From Candidatus Ruthia sp. Cpac_8_S14 (GTDB lineage Bacteria > Pseudomonadota > Gammaproteobacteria > PS1 > Pseudothioglobaceae), in the NCBI GenBank assembly GCA_021730205.1, contig CP072533.1:372001-436000 (forward strand): 64,000 bases of DNA. The letters run 5' to 3'. The position numbers and the translations under genes are program-made. This document shows, piece by piece, positions 48,533 through 57,733 of this stretch. The notes beneath the pieces were generated by a model, which made no database searches, was not told the DNA's origin, and saw nothing but the letters and a program-made list of their open reading frames with translations. Each line of letters begins with the position of its first letter. Position 1 is the stretch's first letter.

Positions 48533-50818
48533 TTAGAAACTAGTGCCTAATGTAAAGTCAAATGTTTTGGTCTTGTCGTCTGATTTTTTAATTAAAGGCT
48601 GGGCAGCATAAAAGCCTAATGGTCCAATAGGTGTTAGCCAAGAAAATGCAACACCTATTGAAAGGCGTAGTTCATCTACGTCAAATCCAGAGGCTTTTTC
48701 ACTAATAGACCCTAAATTAACAAAGGCGCTAATGCGCATGTTCTTACTATCATCCATAAATTTGATTGGCGAGATGACTGAAACACTAGTTAGAAAGGAA
48801 AGTTCACCACCTTTGGCTTTATCACTACCTGTATATTTTGCACCTAAGGAGTTAAAGTCAAACCCACGCACTGATGAGGAGCCACCACCATAATAGCGTT
48901 TAAAGAAAGGCAATTCTTTGCCATCATAACCTTGAGCAAGGCCTAGATTACCCTTTAAAGAGAGAGTTAAATCATTTTTCAATGGGTAGTAACTTTTATG
49001 AGAGGCGTCTAATTTGTAGTAACGAAAATCTGCCACAGGCAAGGCCAGACTAAGATTTAAACTATTTTTTTGCCCTTTGGTTGGAAAACTAAAGTCATTT
49101 AATGTATTGTTACTCCAATTCAAGTCTAATTTCAGTTCAGTTTCATCTTTACTGGCACATTGTGTTGGTTCATGATCATTATTTTTAAAGGTTTCTCCAC
49201 AAATAATATCACGTTTTGAAGCTCTTAAGTCAGCTCCAATTCTTGTTTTTTTTGTTATTGGTATGCTATAGCCTAAACCAAAGCCGTTTTCATCAATCTT
49301 ATATTCATCTAGTTCTAGTTCAGATGCGTCTAATTTTTTTGAAAATACGCCGTAACTAATGCTGTGCCCATCTTGAGTGAAATACGGATCAGAAAAATAA
49401 AAACTAATATCTCTTGCTGCTTTAGAATTAGATAAAGAAAGATTTAGTGTATTGCCTGTACCTAAGAAGTTTCTTTCTTGTACGCCTAAGTTAAGCGATG
49501 CGCCCGTGCTACTAGAGTGTGACAAGCCAATCGAGAAAGTACCAGTTTGGGTTTCTTCGACACTAAAATGTAGGTTAATTTTATCCTTAAAACCTTTAAG
49601 TTTTGAAACTTGCATCTTTACATCGGAGAAAAAGCCTAAGCGTTTGATTTTTTCGATAGATTCATTAAGTTCAGTATTGGAGTATAAGCCACCCTCATGA
49701 ATGTCAATTTCACGACGAATAACTCCATCTTGAGTGCGAGTGTTGCCAACAATAGTGATGCGGTTGATATAAACTTTTTTATTGGGCGTTATGTCAATAT
49801 TTAAATCAATCGTATTTGTATTTTCTAATGTTGCAACTTTGACATCAGAAAAAGCATAACCCTGATTAGCGAATACGTCATTAATGGACTGCAAACTCTG
49901 TATCATTTCTTTACGTTTAAACACATCGCCTTTTTTAAAACTCAATAATTTTCTAAGATCTTCAATGGAATGACTAAGCAAGTCGCCCGTAAATTGAATG
50001 GTGCCAATTTTGTATTCAGCACCTTCGCTAATCTGAATGTTAATACTAATACTTTGTTTATTTTCTGATAAATTTGTTTTGACTTCATTAACTTTAAAAT
50101 CAAGATAACCGGCGTTAATATAGAATGACTTCATAGATTCAATACCAGCATCTAATGCTACTTTAGAGTGATGATCTTTTTCAGTGAAATAATTGATAAT
50201 AAAAAAGTCGGCTTGCCCAATTTCAAACAAATTTAATAACTCACTTTCATCAAAAACATGATTGCCAGTAATTTTCATTGAACTAATTTTTGCCACTTTG
50301 CCTTCACTAATATTAAGCTCAATATCCACTCTATTTTGTGTGTCAATCTTAATAGTTTTGGCAATGCTAATGCCATAATAACCTTTTGATGTATATACAG
50401 CTTTTAGTTGGGCAATTAATTTATCAAGTTGTCTTTTATTGAAAAATTTTCCCTGAGAAAGCCCCATGGTTTTTAAAATTTGATTTAATGACTTTTCTTT
50501 AATGACTTTATTTGAATAGTTAGTCACATTAATATATTTAATGTGCGGGTTTTCTGTTAGCTTAATTTTTAAGATTTGAGCCTCTTGAGAAACTTCAATG
50601 TCTTTAAAAAAATTAGTTTTATACAGGGCACGAATAATTTCTCCTGACATTTGATTGTTGTAATTATCACCTGCTTCAACTGGAAGGTAGCTCAAAACTG
50701 CCCCCCTAGAAATAACATTAAGACCTAGAATTTCAATATTTTTAATAGGCGCTGCTAGCGCAACTGAACAAGTTAAGATGCTTGCTGCTAAGACAAATAA
50801 GGTGATAATTTTTTTCAT
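48533..50818 (-). CDS. bamA: Outer membrane assembly factor BamA
   Basis: BamA inserts beta-barrel proteins into the outer membrane. The 761-residue precursor has a signal peptide (to about 22, VALA), five POTRA domains (about 25-420) and a 16-strand barrel. The VRGFDFNSLG block in loop 6 (VRGF) and the C-terminal ending TLGTSF with a terminal phenylalanine are present. It is placed between rseP and lpxD as in E. coli. Length is slightly below E. coli (810). Confidence 0.96.
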   Translation of the reverse strand: MKKIITLFVLAASILTCSVALAAPIKNIEILGLNVISRGAVLSYLPVEAGDNYNNQMSGEIIRALYKTNFFKDIEVSQEAQILKIKLTENPHIKYINVTNYSNKVIKEKSLNQILKTMGLSQGKFFNKRQLDKLIAQLKAVYTSKGYYGISIAKTIKIDTQNRVDIELNISEGKVAKISSMKITGNHVFDESELLNLFEIGQADFFIINYFTEKDHHSKVALDAGIESMKSFYINAGYLDFKVNEVKTNLSENKQSISINIQISEGAEYKIGTIQFTGDLLSHSIEDLRKLLSFKKGDVFKRKEMIQSLQSINDVFANQGYAFSDVKVATLENTNTIDLNIDITPNKKVYINRITIVGNTRTQDGVIRREIDIHEGGLYSNTELNESIEKIKRLGFFSDVKMQVSKLKGFKDKINLHFSVEETQTGTFSIGLSHSSSTGASLNLGVQERNFLGTGNTLNLSLSNSKAARDISFYFSDPYFTQDGHSISYGVFSKKLDASELELDEYKIDENGFGLGYSIPITKKTRIGADLRASKRDIICGETFKNNDHEPTQCASKDETELKLDLNWSNNTLNDFSFPTKGQKNSLNLSLALPVADFRYYKLDASHKSYYPLKNDLTLSLKGNLGLAQGYDGKELPFFKRYYGGGSSSVRGFDFNSLGAKYTGSDKAKGGELSFLTSVSVISPIKFMDDSKNMRISAFVNLGSISEKASGFDVDELRLSIGVAFSWLTPIGPLGFYAAQPLIKKSDDKTKTFDFTLGTSF

Positions 50819-50846
50819 ATTTTTTTCATATTTTTTTGTTCATAAA

Positions 50847-52184
50847 TTATAATAAACGTGACAAATCATTATACAGAGCAACAACCGTTAGTGAGATAAT
50901 AACAAACAAGCCAAACTTCGTTAAAACTTGTTGAAATGATTGGCTAACAGCCGAACCTTTAATAAGCTCTATTAAATAGAAAAATAAATGCCCACCATCC
51001 AATAGCGGAATAGGTAATAAATTAAGCAAACCCAGGCCAATACTAATGAGTGCCAAAAAAGATAAAAATGGAACAAAACCCACTTGGGCGCTTTTGCCAG
51101 CATAGTTAGCAATGCTAATAGGGCCACTAATTTGATCAAGTGATGTGTCACCCATAATCATCTTTTTAATCATTTTTAGGTTAAGCAGGGTGAGTTGATA
51201 GACTTTATTATTGGCTGCTATAAAGGCATCAAGCATATCTTTTTTAACTAACACGAGCCATTTATCTAAATAACCAGTGGGTACTAAGACGCTAACACCT
51301 GCTTTGGCTAAACCGTTCTCAATTTTTGGTGTTAGTATCGTATTTAAAATATTACCATTGCGTTTAACTTGTAGATTAATTTCTTTATTTGGGCTATTTT
51401 GAATAACATTAACAAAATCATGCCATGAATCGATATTAATATGATTTGCACTTAGAATTTTATCATTTGTTTGCAAGTCCGCTATTGAGGCAGGTGAATT
51501 AGGCACAACTTGGTTAATAATTGCCTCAAGTTTAGGCATGGCAAATTTAAATCCCAAGTAGTTATCAACACCTTGTTCTGGATTAGATAAGAAATCACCA
51601 GATAGGTTAAGTTCTAACCTTTTAAGATTTGAAGTACTGGAAATAACGTTAATATAAAGAGGATTTTTATCCACTGATTGAATAAAATTAATTGAAAATT
51701 CGCTAATGGTTGGTGTTAAAACACCATTAATACTTAATAGTTGATCGCCTGTTTGAATGCCTGCTTGCTGAGCAATACTAGGACGTTCAAGCACATTTAC
51801 AACAGGCTTAATGCCATTAACACCGATAACAAAAACAACAGTATAGAGGACAATGGCTAAAAGAAAATTAGCAAGCGGTCCGGCTGCAACAATCATGATG
51901 CGTTTATAAACGCTTTGTTGGTTAAAAGCACGATGTTTTTCTGATGCCTCAACTAGCGTTTCGTTTTCATCAAGCATTTTAACAAAACCGCCTAAAGGGA
52001 GCACACACAATGTGTATTGTGTTTCACCATACTTGAATGATTTTAAGATCTTGCCAAACCCAATAGAAAAACGCAATATCTTGACATTGAGTTTTTTGGC
52101 GACTAAAAAATGACCTAGCTCATGGATAGTTACTAAAATACCAATGGTAATTAAGAAAAACCCTAGGGAGGAAATAAATGCCAT
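50847..52184 (-). CDS. rseP: Site-2 protease RseP
   Basis: This intramembrane zinc protease cleaves anti-sigma factor RseA and remnant signal peptides. The 445-residue protein has HELGH at 21-25 in the first helix, two PDZ domains (about 110-195 and 205-290), and the LDG motif region LLPIPLLDGGHL near the C-terminus. It precedes bamA by 28 bases. dxr and cdsA, the usual upstream genes, are replaced here by a DUF971 gene. Confidence 0.95.
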   Translation of the reverse strand: MAFISSLGFFLITIGILVTIHELGHFLVAKKLNVKILRFSIGFGKILKSFKYGETQYTLCVLPLGGFVKMLDENETLVEASEKHRAFNQQSVYKRIMIVAAGPLANFLLAIVLYTVVFVIGVNGIKPVVNVLERPSIAQQAGIQTGDQLLSINGVLTPTISEFSINFIQSVDKNPLYINVISSTSNLKRLELNLSGDFLSNPEQGVDNYLGFKFAMPKLEAIINQVVPNSPASIADLQTNDKILSANHINIDSWHDFVNVIQNSPNKEINLQVKRNGNILNTILTPKIENGLAKAGVSVLVPTGYLDKWLVLVKKDMLDAFIAANNKVYQLTLLNLKMIKKMIMGDTSLDQISGPISIANYAGKSAQVGFVPFLSFLALISIGLGLLNLLPIPLLDGGHLFFYLIELIKGSAVSQSFQQVLTKFGLFVIISLTVVALYNDLSRLL

Positions 52185-52190
52185 TAGGAT

Positions 52191-52544
52191 TTATATTTGT
52201 GGATGAGTAAGTCCGGAGTTTTTGAGCTTTTGCAAATATTCACGCCAAAGCTTGTCATGATTCAAAGCAAGTTTGTGTAAATGCGACCAAGAGTAAATAC
52301 CACTGTCATGATCATCGCTAAAAAATAAAATAACGGCATAATTGCCTGTTGGCTGAATGCGTAAGATGGTTACGTTTTCTTTATTAAGTTGCAAAGTTTC
52401 TTGCCCCTTGCCATGACCAACCACTTCAGCTGAGGGTGAGTAAACCCTTAAATATTCAGAGCTAAGTGGATAATCAATCTTGTCAAAGGTGGTGGTTAGT
52501 AAGGTTTTTTCTTTGTTTAGGGTAATATTAGTTGGTGTTTGCAT
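52191..52544 (-). CDS. DUF971 domain protein
   Basis: The 117-residue protein has the DUF971 pattern: YPLSSEYLRVYSPSAEVVGH near residues 26-45, QPTGNYAVILFFSDDHDSGIYSW, and HLHKLAL before the end. In eukaryotes and some bacteria this domain is the N-terminal part of gamma-butyrobetaine hydroxylase. Free-standing bacterial copies have been linked to Fe-S proteins but have no settled role. It lies 7 bases upstream of rseP and is divergent from dapF. Confidence 0.83.
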   Translation of the reverse strand: MQTPTNITLNKEKTLLTTTFDKIDYPLSSEYLRVYSPSAEVVGHGKGQETLQLNKENVTILRIQPTGNYAVILFFSDDHDSGIYSWSHLHKLALNHDKLWREYLQKLKNSGLTHPQI

Positions 52545-52602
52545 TGATTGCCTTAATATGGAAATTAAGCCGTATTTTATCAGAACTCAATTATTCTTAA
52601 CC

Positions 52603-52631
52603 TTGAGAGTTATAAGTGGATAATGTATAAT
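52603..52631 (+). promoter_or_regulatory. dapF promoter, placing the start of transcription at the ATG
   Basis: -35 TTGAGA (52603-52608) and -10 TATAAT (52626-52631), spacer 17. The dapF ATG is only 9 bases downstream of the -10, and the intervening bases (ATATAACAT) have no ribosome-binding site. Confidence 0.6.
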
Positions 52632-52640
52632 ATATAACAT

Positions 52641-53456
52641 ATGTTGATTAATTTCACAAAAATGCAGGGGCTTGGTAACGACTTTATGGTAGTTGATAAT
52701 CTTGCTGCTGATGTTACTTTTAATGCTGAACAAATAGCAAATTTAGCCAATCGACATTTTGGCATTGGCTTTGACCAGCTATTGGTGGTTGAGACTAGCA
52801 GTACAAAAAATGTTGATTTTCGTTATATTATTTATAATGCCGATGGTTTGGAGGTAGAACAATGTGGTAATGGCGCACGTTGTTTTGCGCGTTTTGTTAG
52901 CGAAAAAGGTTTAAGTAGCAATAATCCAATTATTGTCGAAACTTGCTCTGGCATTATTAGTTTATATTTGAACAATGACAATACAGTGCATGTTGACATG
53001 GGAAGGCCAAGTCTTAATCCGATTGACATTCCCCTCCTAGTACCACAACAAAATGCGCATTATCAAATCGAAGGACTTGATTTAGGTGTTATTTCAATTG
53101 GCAATCCTCATTGCGTGATACTGGTTAAAGATGTTAATACAGTTGATGTTAGTAGTATTGCACCCAAAATTCAACAAAGTAAATTGCTACCCAATCAAGC
53201 CAACATTGGCTTTATGCAAATCTTGAATACTAATGAAATTAACTTACGTGTTTATGAGCGTGGCTCTGGTGAAACTTTGGCTTGTGGCTCTGGCGCCTGT
53301 GCAGCAGTAGTTTATGGTGTTGAACAAGCTCTGTTAAAAGAAAATGTGGTTGTTCACTTAAGTGGTGGCGATGCTTTGATTGAGTACACACAGGGTGGGC
53401 ATGTATTTTTATCAGGCCCTGCACAATTTGTATTTGAAGGCAGAGTAGAAATTTAA
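52641..53456 (+). CDS. dapF: Diaminopimelate epimerase
   Basis: DapF interconverts LL- and meso-diaminopimelate for lysine and peptidoglycan. The 271-residue protein begins [20 protein letters not shown], the conserved family start. It has both catalytic cysteines, in EQCGNGARC and [12 protein letters not shown]. Because the N-terminal block is conserved, the ATG at 52641 is firm, although there is no ribosome-binding site. Its stop shares a TTAA with apaH on the other strand. Confidence 0.95.
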   Translation: MLINFTKMQGLGNDFMVVDNLAADVTFNAEQIANLANRHFGIGFDQLLVVETSSTKNVDFRYIIYNADGLEVEQCGNGARCFARFVSEKGLSSNNPIIVETCSGIISLYLNNDNTVHVDMGRPSLNPIDIPLLVPQQNAHYQIEGLDLGVISIGNPHCVILVKDVNTVDVSSIAPKIQQSKLLPNQANIGFMQILNTNEINLRVYERGSGETLACGSGACAAVVYGVEQALLKENVVVHLSGGDALIEYTQGGHVFLSGPAQFVFEGRVEI

Positions 53457-54250
53457 CAACTAATAGAAAAGACTTTTTTGTCCTTTAGTCTGATAGCGCT
53501 TAATCGTCCATGCCAAATACAACCGTGATCCATAGGATAAATGTGTGTTTGATTAACACCTGACAAACTAGACCAATGACCAAAGAATATATCGGTATTT
53601 TTTAACAATCGATCTTTGTGCATAAACCAAGCTTGAAGGCCTTTCGGTGGATATGTGTAATTCATTTTATGACTAAATTCTAACTCGCCATTAGCTTTAC
53701 AAAAGCGTAGCCGCATTAGGGCATTAATAGTGTATCGACATTGTTCTAGTTTGGTCAAATCTGTAGACCAAATATTAGGCTTATTGTTATACATGTTGTC
53801 TAAAAACTGTGAAATATTAGCACCTCGAAGATGTTTTTGCACTTGCTTAGATTGTTGAAGAAGTCTATCAACATCCCAATTTGGTGGCACACCAGCATGA
53901 ATCATGAGAACATTTTTATGCTTAATCATCAAGGGCTGGTTGCGCAGAAAGTTCAGTAGTGAATCTGTATCATTGGCATTGATAATATCCATAAAAGTGT
54001 CTTTCTTGTTAGGCTTTTTTTTACCCAGTGAACAAGCCAACAAGTGAAAATCATGATTGCCTAATACCATTGAGGCATTGCCTTTTAAGTCTTTAATAAA
54101 GCGCAATGTGGCTAGAGATTTTTTACCTCTATTAACCACATCGCCTAAAAAAAACAGCTGGTCTTTGTCGCTTGAGAATTTAATTTTTTTTAACAAGGCT
54201 TGCAAGGCGTCAAAACAACCTTGAATATCGCCAATTAAATAATCTGACAT
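53453..54250 (-). CDS. apaH: Diadenosine tetraphosphatase (symmetrical) ApaH
   Basis: ApaH splits Ap4A into two ADP and can decap Np4-RNA. The 265-residue metallophosphoesterase has [20 protein letters not shown] and [10 protein letters not shown], the metal-ligand motifs, plus a downstream HAGVPPNW block and GHWSSL. Here the usual GDLVDRG motif reads [10 protein letters not shown], with N in place of D. It follows apaG with a 1-base overlap. Confidence 0.93.
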   Translation of the reverse strand: MSDYLIGDIQGCFDALQALLKKIKFSSDKDQLFFLGDVVNRGKKSLATLRFIKDLKGNASMVLGNHDFHLLACSLGKKKPNKKDTFMDIINANDTDSLLNFLRNQPLMIKHKNVLMIHAGVPPNWDVDRLLQQSKQVQKHLRGANISQFLDNMYNNKPNIWSTDLTKLEQCRYTINALMRLRFCKANGELEFSHKMNYTYPPKGLQAWFMHKDRLLKNTDIFFGHWSSLSGVNQTHIYPMDHGCIWHGRLSAIRLKDKKVFSISC

Positions 54251-54621
54251 TAATGTAGCGTATAAGGCTTGCTAAGCACAAATTCAGGAATTTGTACATT
54301 AAAACGCTCGCTATGGTCATCAACCATACCATAAGAGCCTTTCATATAGCCAGTTAAGGTTTTGATAATGACACCTGAGATGTACTGAAAAGATTCTCCT
54401 GATGCCAAATGAGGCTGTTGACCAATTACACCTTTGCCAATAACATCTTCAGTATGTCCAGTTTCATCTTGAATACGCCAATGACGCGTTAAAAGTTGCA
54501 CGCCAACATCGTCTTTGTTGGTGATTGTAATGGTATAAATATAGGCATATTGACTCGCATAAACATCCGATTGATGCTCTAAATAGGCTACTTTAACCTT
54601 TATTTCAATGTTGTTTTTCAT
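54250..54621 (-). CDS. apaG: ApaG protein
   Basis: The 123-residue FN3-like beta sandwich contains YIYTITITNKDDVGVQLLTR, HWRIQDETGH and VIGQQPHLASGESFQYISG, plus GSYGM near the end. It is linked to ApaH and KsgA in most proteobacteria; its precise role is not known. It overlaps ksgA by 17 bases and apaH by one base. Confidence 0.95.
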   Translation of the reverse strand: MKNNIEIKVKVAYLEHQSDVYASQYAYIYTITITNKDDVGVQLLTRHWRIQDETGHTEDVIGKGVIGQQPHLASGESFQYISGVIIKTLTGYMKGSYGMVDDHSERFNVQIPEFVLSKPYTLH

Positions 54622-55357
54622 GGTCTTGTGTTAAGGTAATAAAATCATCAATTGTTAGCATTTCAGCGCGTTGAGATAAGTCAATATCAGTTTGCTCCTG
54701 AGTTAGTTTTGATTTTAAGCAATTCCTGAGCGTTTTTCTGCGTTGTGAAAATGCTAATTTTACAATTTTTTCAAGTGCTTTAATGTCTTTGGTTTTTGTT
54801 TGTGTTAAGGGTTTTAAATGTACAATGGCAGACTCTACTCTTGGTGCAGGATTGAATGATTCTGGTGGTACGATAAAAATCATCTGAACATCAAAAAACG
54901 CTTGCATCATGACACTTAAACGTCCATATATTTTAGAGCCATTGTTTGCTGCCATTCTTTCCACAACTTCTTTTTGCAACATGAAGGTTATGTCTTTTAT
55001 TTTGTCTAAATTTTCAAGCAAATGAAAAAGAACAGGGGAAGAAATATTGTAAGGCAAATTCCCAACCACCCTAATTGGTGTGGGTAGGGTGTTTAAGTCG
55101 AATTTAAGCACATCACCTTGATGAATGATTAAATTAGAATATTTCAGTGATTCCAACATTGAAATTAAATTTCGATCAATTTCAATGACGTTCAATTGTT
55201 CAACATAATCTAATAAGGGCAGTGTTATGGCGCCCTGTCCAGGACCAATTTCTAGTAAATTATCATCATGCTTTGGAGCGATGGTGACAACAATACGGTC
55301 AATAATTCTATTATCAATGAGAAAATTTTGTCCAAAACACTTGCGAGCTTTATGCAT
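54605..55357 (-). CDS. rsmA: 16S rRNA dimethyladenosine methyltransferase KsgA/RsmA
   Basis: RsmA dimethylates two adjacent adenosines in helix 45 of 16S rRNA using S-adenosylmethionine. The 250-residue protein has RKCFGQNFL at the start, the SAM motif EIGPGQGAITLPLL, the NLPYNISSPV catalytic block and PPESFNPAPRVESAIV. I take ATG 55357; a GTG four codons upstream is possible. It overlaps pdxA and apaG, the conserved pdxA-ksgA-apaG-apaH order. Confidence 0.95.
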   Translation of the reverse strand: MHKARKCFGQNFLIDNRIIDRIVVTIAPKHDDNLLEIGPGQGAITLPLLDYVEQLNVIEIDRNLISMLESLKYSNLIIHQGDVLKFDLNTLPTPIRVVGNLPYNISSPVLFHLLENLDKIKDITFMLQKEVVERMAANNGSKIYGRLSVMMQAFFDVQMIFIVPPESFNPAPRVESAIVHLKPLTQTKTKDIKALEKIVKLAFSQRRKTLRNCLKSKLTQEQTDIDLSQRAEMLTIDDFITLTQDHEKQH

Positions 55358-56351
55358 AAGGTGATGCACCTTGTGAAGGTTGGCGTTTTTTACGATTGGC
55401 TACTAGCATTTGTGCATAATTCAGCGCAGTATTTAAACTACCAAGGCTAATATTTCCAGTACCTGCAAGACTAAGTGCACTACCATGATCGACTGAAGTT
55501 CGGATAAATGGCAAGCCCAGTGTAATATTAACCGATTTTTTAAATCCCAATGTTTTTAACACTGGCAAACCTTGGTCGTGATACATGCTAAGCACACAAT
55601 CAACACCAGTCAGCGCATCAGATGTAAAGGCTGTATCAGCAGGCACACTGCCGACAAGATTGTACCCTTGACTGTTTAGTTTTTTGATTAAAGGATTGAT
55701 AATCTCAGTCTCTTCCATGCCTAAATAGCCATCTTCGCCTGCATGCGGATTTAAGCCACATACAACAATCTTAGGCGTGTCGATACCGTCATTTAATAAG
55801 AATTGATGAATAATACTAATGGTTTTTTGCAAAGATTGCGTGGTAATACTTTGAGGCACTTCTGAAAGCGGCATATGCGTGGTTGCTAGAGCAATCTTTA
55901 AGTCATTTGTTGCCAACATCATGACTGTTTTATCAGTGTTAGACAAGCTGGCTAAATATTCAGTATGCCCCGTAAAACTAATTCCTGCTTGGTTAATAAT
56001 ACCTTTATGTACTGGACCAGTAACCAAAGCATCGCATTGTGAGTTAAGACAATACTTAGTTGCGCAATCAAGTGTATTCAACACATATTGCGCATTATTT
56101 CTATTTAAAATACCAGATGCTACAGGAGCGTTAACTTTAATTGGATAAACGGCCAGTTCATAAGCTGAACTGGCTTGCTCGGATTCAACGATTTTTATGT
56201 TTAAATTAAGTTGTTTTGCACGATTTAATAAGATATCTGGATCTGCAAATAACAAAAGATTTTTATTTGATTTTTTTTGAGCGTAAATAATAGCTAAATC
56301 AGGTCCGATACCTGATGGTTCTCCAACGGTGAAAGCAATGGTGGTCGTCAT
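55350..56351 (-). CDS. pdxA: 4-hydroxythreonine-4-phosphate dehydrogenase PdxA
   Basis: PdxA oxidises 4-phosphohydroxy-L-threonine in pyridoxal phosphate synthesis. The 333-residue protein has GEPSGIGPDL at the start, TGHTEYLA with a metal-ligand histidine, GLNPHAGEDGYLG, and MYHDQGLPVLK. surA and lptD, its usual upstream neighbours, are not in this window; a 199-base gap precedes it. It provides the PLP cofactor used by IlvE and IscS. Confidence 0.94.
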   Translation of the reverse strand: MTTTIAFTVGEPSGIGPDLAIIYAQKKSNKNLLLFADPDILLNRAKQLNLNIKIVESEQASSAYELAVYPIKVNAPVASGILNRNNAQYVLNTLDCATKYCLNSQCDALVTGPVHKGIINQAGISFTGHTEYLASLSNTDKTVMMLATNDLKIALATTHMPLSEVPQSITTQSLQKTISIIHQFLLNDGIDTPKIVVCGLNPHAGEDGYLGMEETEIINPLIKKLNSQGYNLVGSVPADTAFTSDALTGVDCVLSMYHDQGLPVLKTLGFKKSVNITLGLPFIRTSVDHGSALSLAGTGNISLGSLNTALNYAQMLVANRKKRQPSQGASPYA

Positions 56352-56550
56352 TAGGTTAATATTGTGAGGTTTCTATACAAGCGAAATTTATCCATGAAAA
56401 TAAATAAAGTTATTTAAAAACAAAAACTTGTATCAATAAGATAAAAGCAAGCTGTTCATATTTAAAGAAAATAATAAATATGGTGTATTTTAATCATATA
56501 AAATTCTTGCTAAAGTTTATTTTTTTCACTTCAAAAAAAACAGGCCTGCT

Positions 56551-57726
56551 ATGAACTCATCACTCTTACTATTATTCACATTAATTTTATTGATATTTTC
56601 GTTGTTTTCTCAGGCGCAAATTACATCATTTGGTGCGCCTTTGAGAGACGTAAACCAAAGCGTTAATAATTTTGAATCTGTTTATAACGTCCAGATTGTG
56701 AGTGGCATGTCACTTGATAAAAGAGCACTTTTGGGCGGTTCAGTCATTTCTTCTTCGCAGGTCAATTTGATTGCTCAGGTTTCTGGCGATGTGTTAAGCA
56801 TTAGCGGTCAAGAAGGTGACATATTTAAACAAGGTTCAATTTTAGTCACACTAGAACAAGAATCCATTCAAGCACAAAGAGATTCAGCTTATGCTGAAAT
56901 TGCCTCAGCCAATGAAGCACTTAGAAATGCAGGTGTTCAATATTCACAATCAATCGTATCCCCAAACTCAGGTGGTATGTTTGGTAGCGTACCAGGTATG
57001 TTTTCAATGTTTACTGATCCTATGCTAAAGGTATCAGGCCAAGGTAATCCAGATTTTGACAAGTTTGCCAATAGAACCTCTAGATACACAAACTATCAGC
57101 AGGCTAAAAATAAACTCAAGCAAGCTGAATTACATTTAAAGCAAGCTGAATCACGCTTAAAAGACGCCAATATTAGCGCACCATTTGATGGTGTGATTGT
57201 GGCTAAAAGCATTAATAAGGGTGATGTTGTTCAGTCTGGGCAAATTTTAGTAAAATTTGCCAATATTAAAAATCTTCAAGTTGAAGTGAATGTGCCTTCG
57301 AGACTAGTCAGAAGTCTTAAACTTAATAAAACATACCGCATTAAATTGGACATTGCCAACATTGTGGTTGATGCCAAACTTGCACAAATTTATCCCATTG
57401 CAGATAATGCCAAACATAGTGTTAAGGTTAAGTTTGATTTACCAGCCAATGTGCCAGTATTGTCAGGCGCATATGCAGAAGTAGAAATTTTTGAAACATA
57501 CTCTGGCATACTAACACCTATTATTCCCGAAACCTCTATTATGTGGCGTTCTTCACTGCCAAGTGTGTTCGTTATTAATTCATTAACTAATAAAACAGAG
57601 CTAAGATTCATACGTTTAGGCGAACAAGTTGGCAAGGATAAGAAAAGCGTTTTATCAGGTTTAAAAATTGGCGAAAGAATTGTTGCCAATCCAAACATCT
57701 TAATGGTTTCAGGCATGAGTATTTAA
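56551..57726 (+). CDS. RND efflux periplasmic adaptor (membrane fusion protein)
   Basis: The adaptor bridges an RND pump to an outer channel. The 391-residue precursor has a signal sequence (about 1-22), a biotinyl-lipoyl domain split by an alpha hairpin, and beta-barrel and membrane-proximal domains. The lipoyl part has SQVNLIAQVSGDVLSISGQE with the second half ISAPFDGVIVAKSINKGDV, and helices rich in Q, A and K lie near 110-205. The pump gene begins 7 bases later. The outer channel is probably the TolC-type protein at 17.8 kb. Confidence 0.9.
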   Translation: MNSSLLLLFTLILLIFSLFSQAQITSFGAPLRDVNQSVNNFESVYNVQIVSGMSLDKRALLGGSVISSSQVNLIAQVSGDVLSISGQEGDIFKQGSILVTLEQESIQAQRDSAYAEIASANEALRNAGVQYSQSIVSPNSGGMFGSVPGMFSMFTDPMLKVSGQGNPDFDKFANRTSRYTNYQQAKNKLKQAELHLKQAESRLKDANISAPFDGVIVAKSINKGDVVQSGQILVKFANIKNLQVEVNVPSRLVRSLKLNKTYRIKLDIANIVVDAKLAQIYPIADNAKHSVKVKFDLPANVPVLSGAYAEVEIFETYSGILTPIIPETSIMWRSSLPSVFVINSLTNKTELRFIRLGEQVGKDKKSVLSGLKIGERIVANPNILMVSGMSI

Positions 57727-57733
57727 TTTAATT

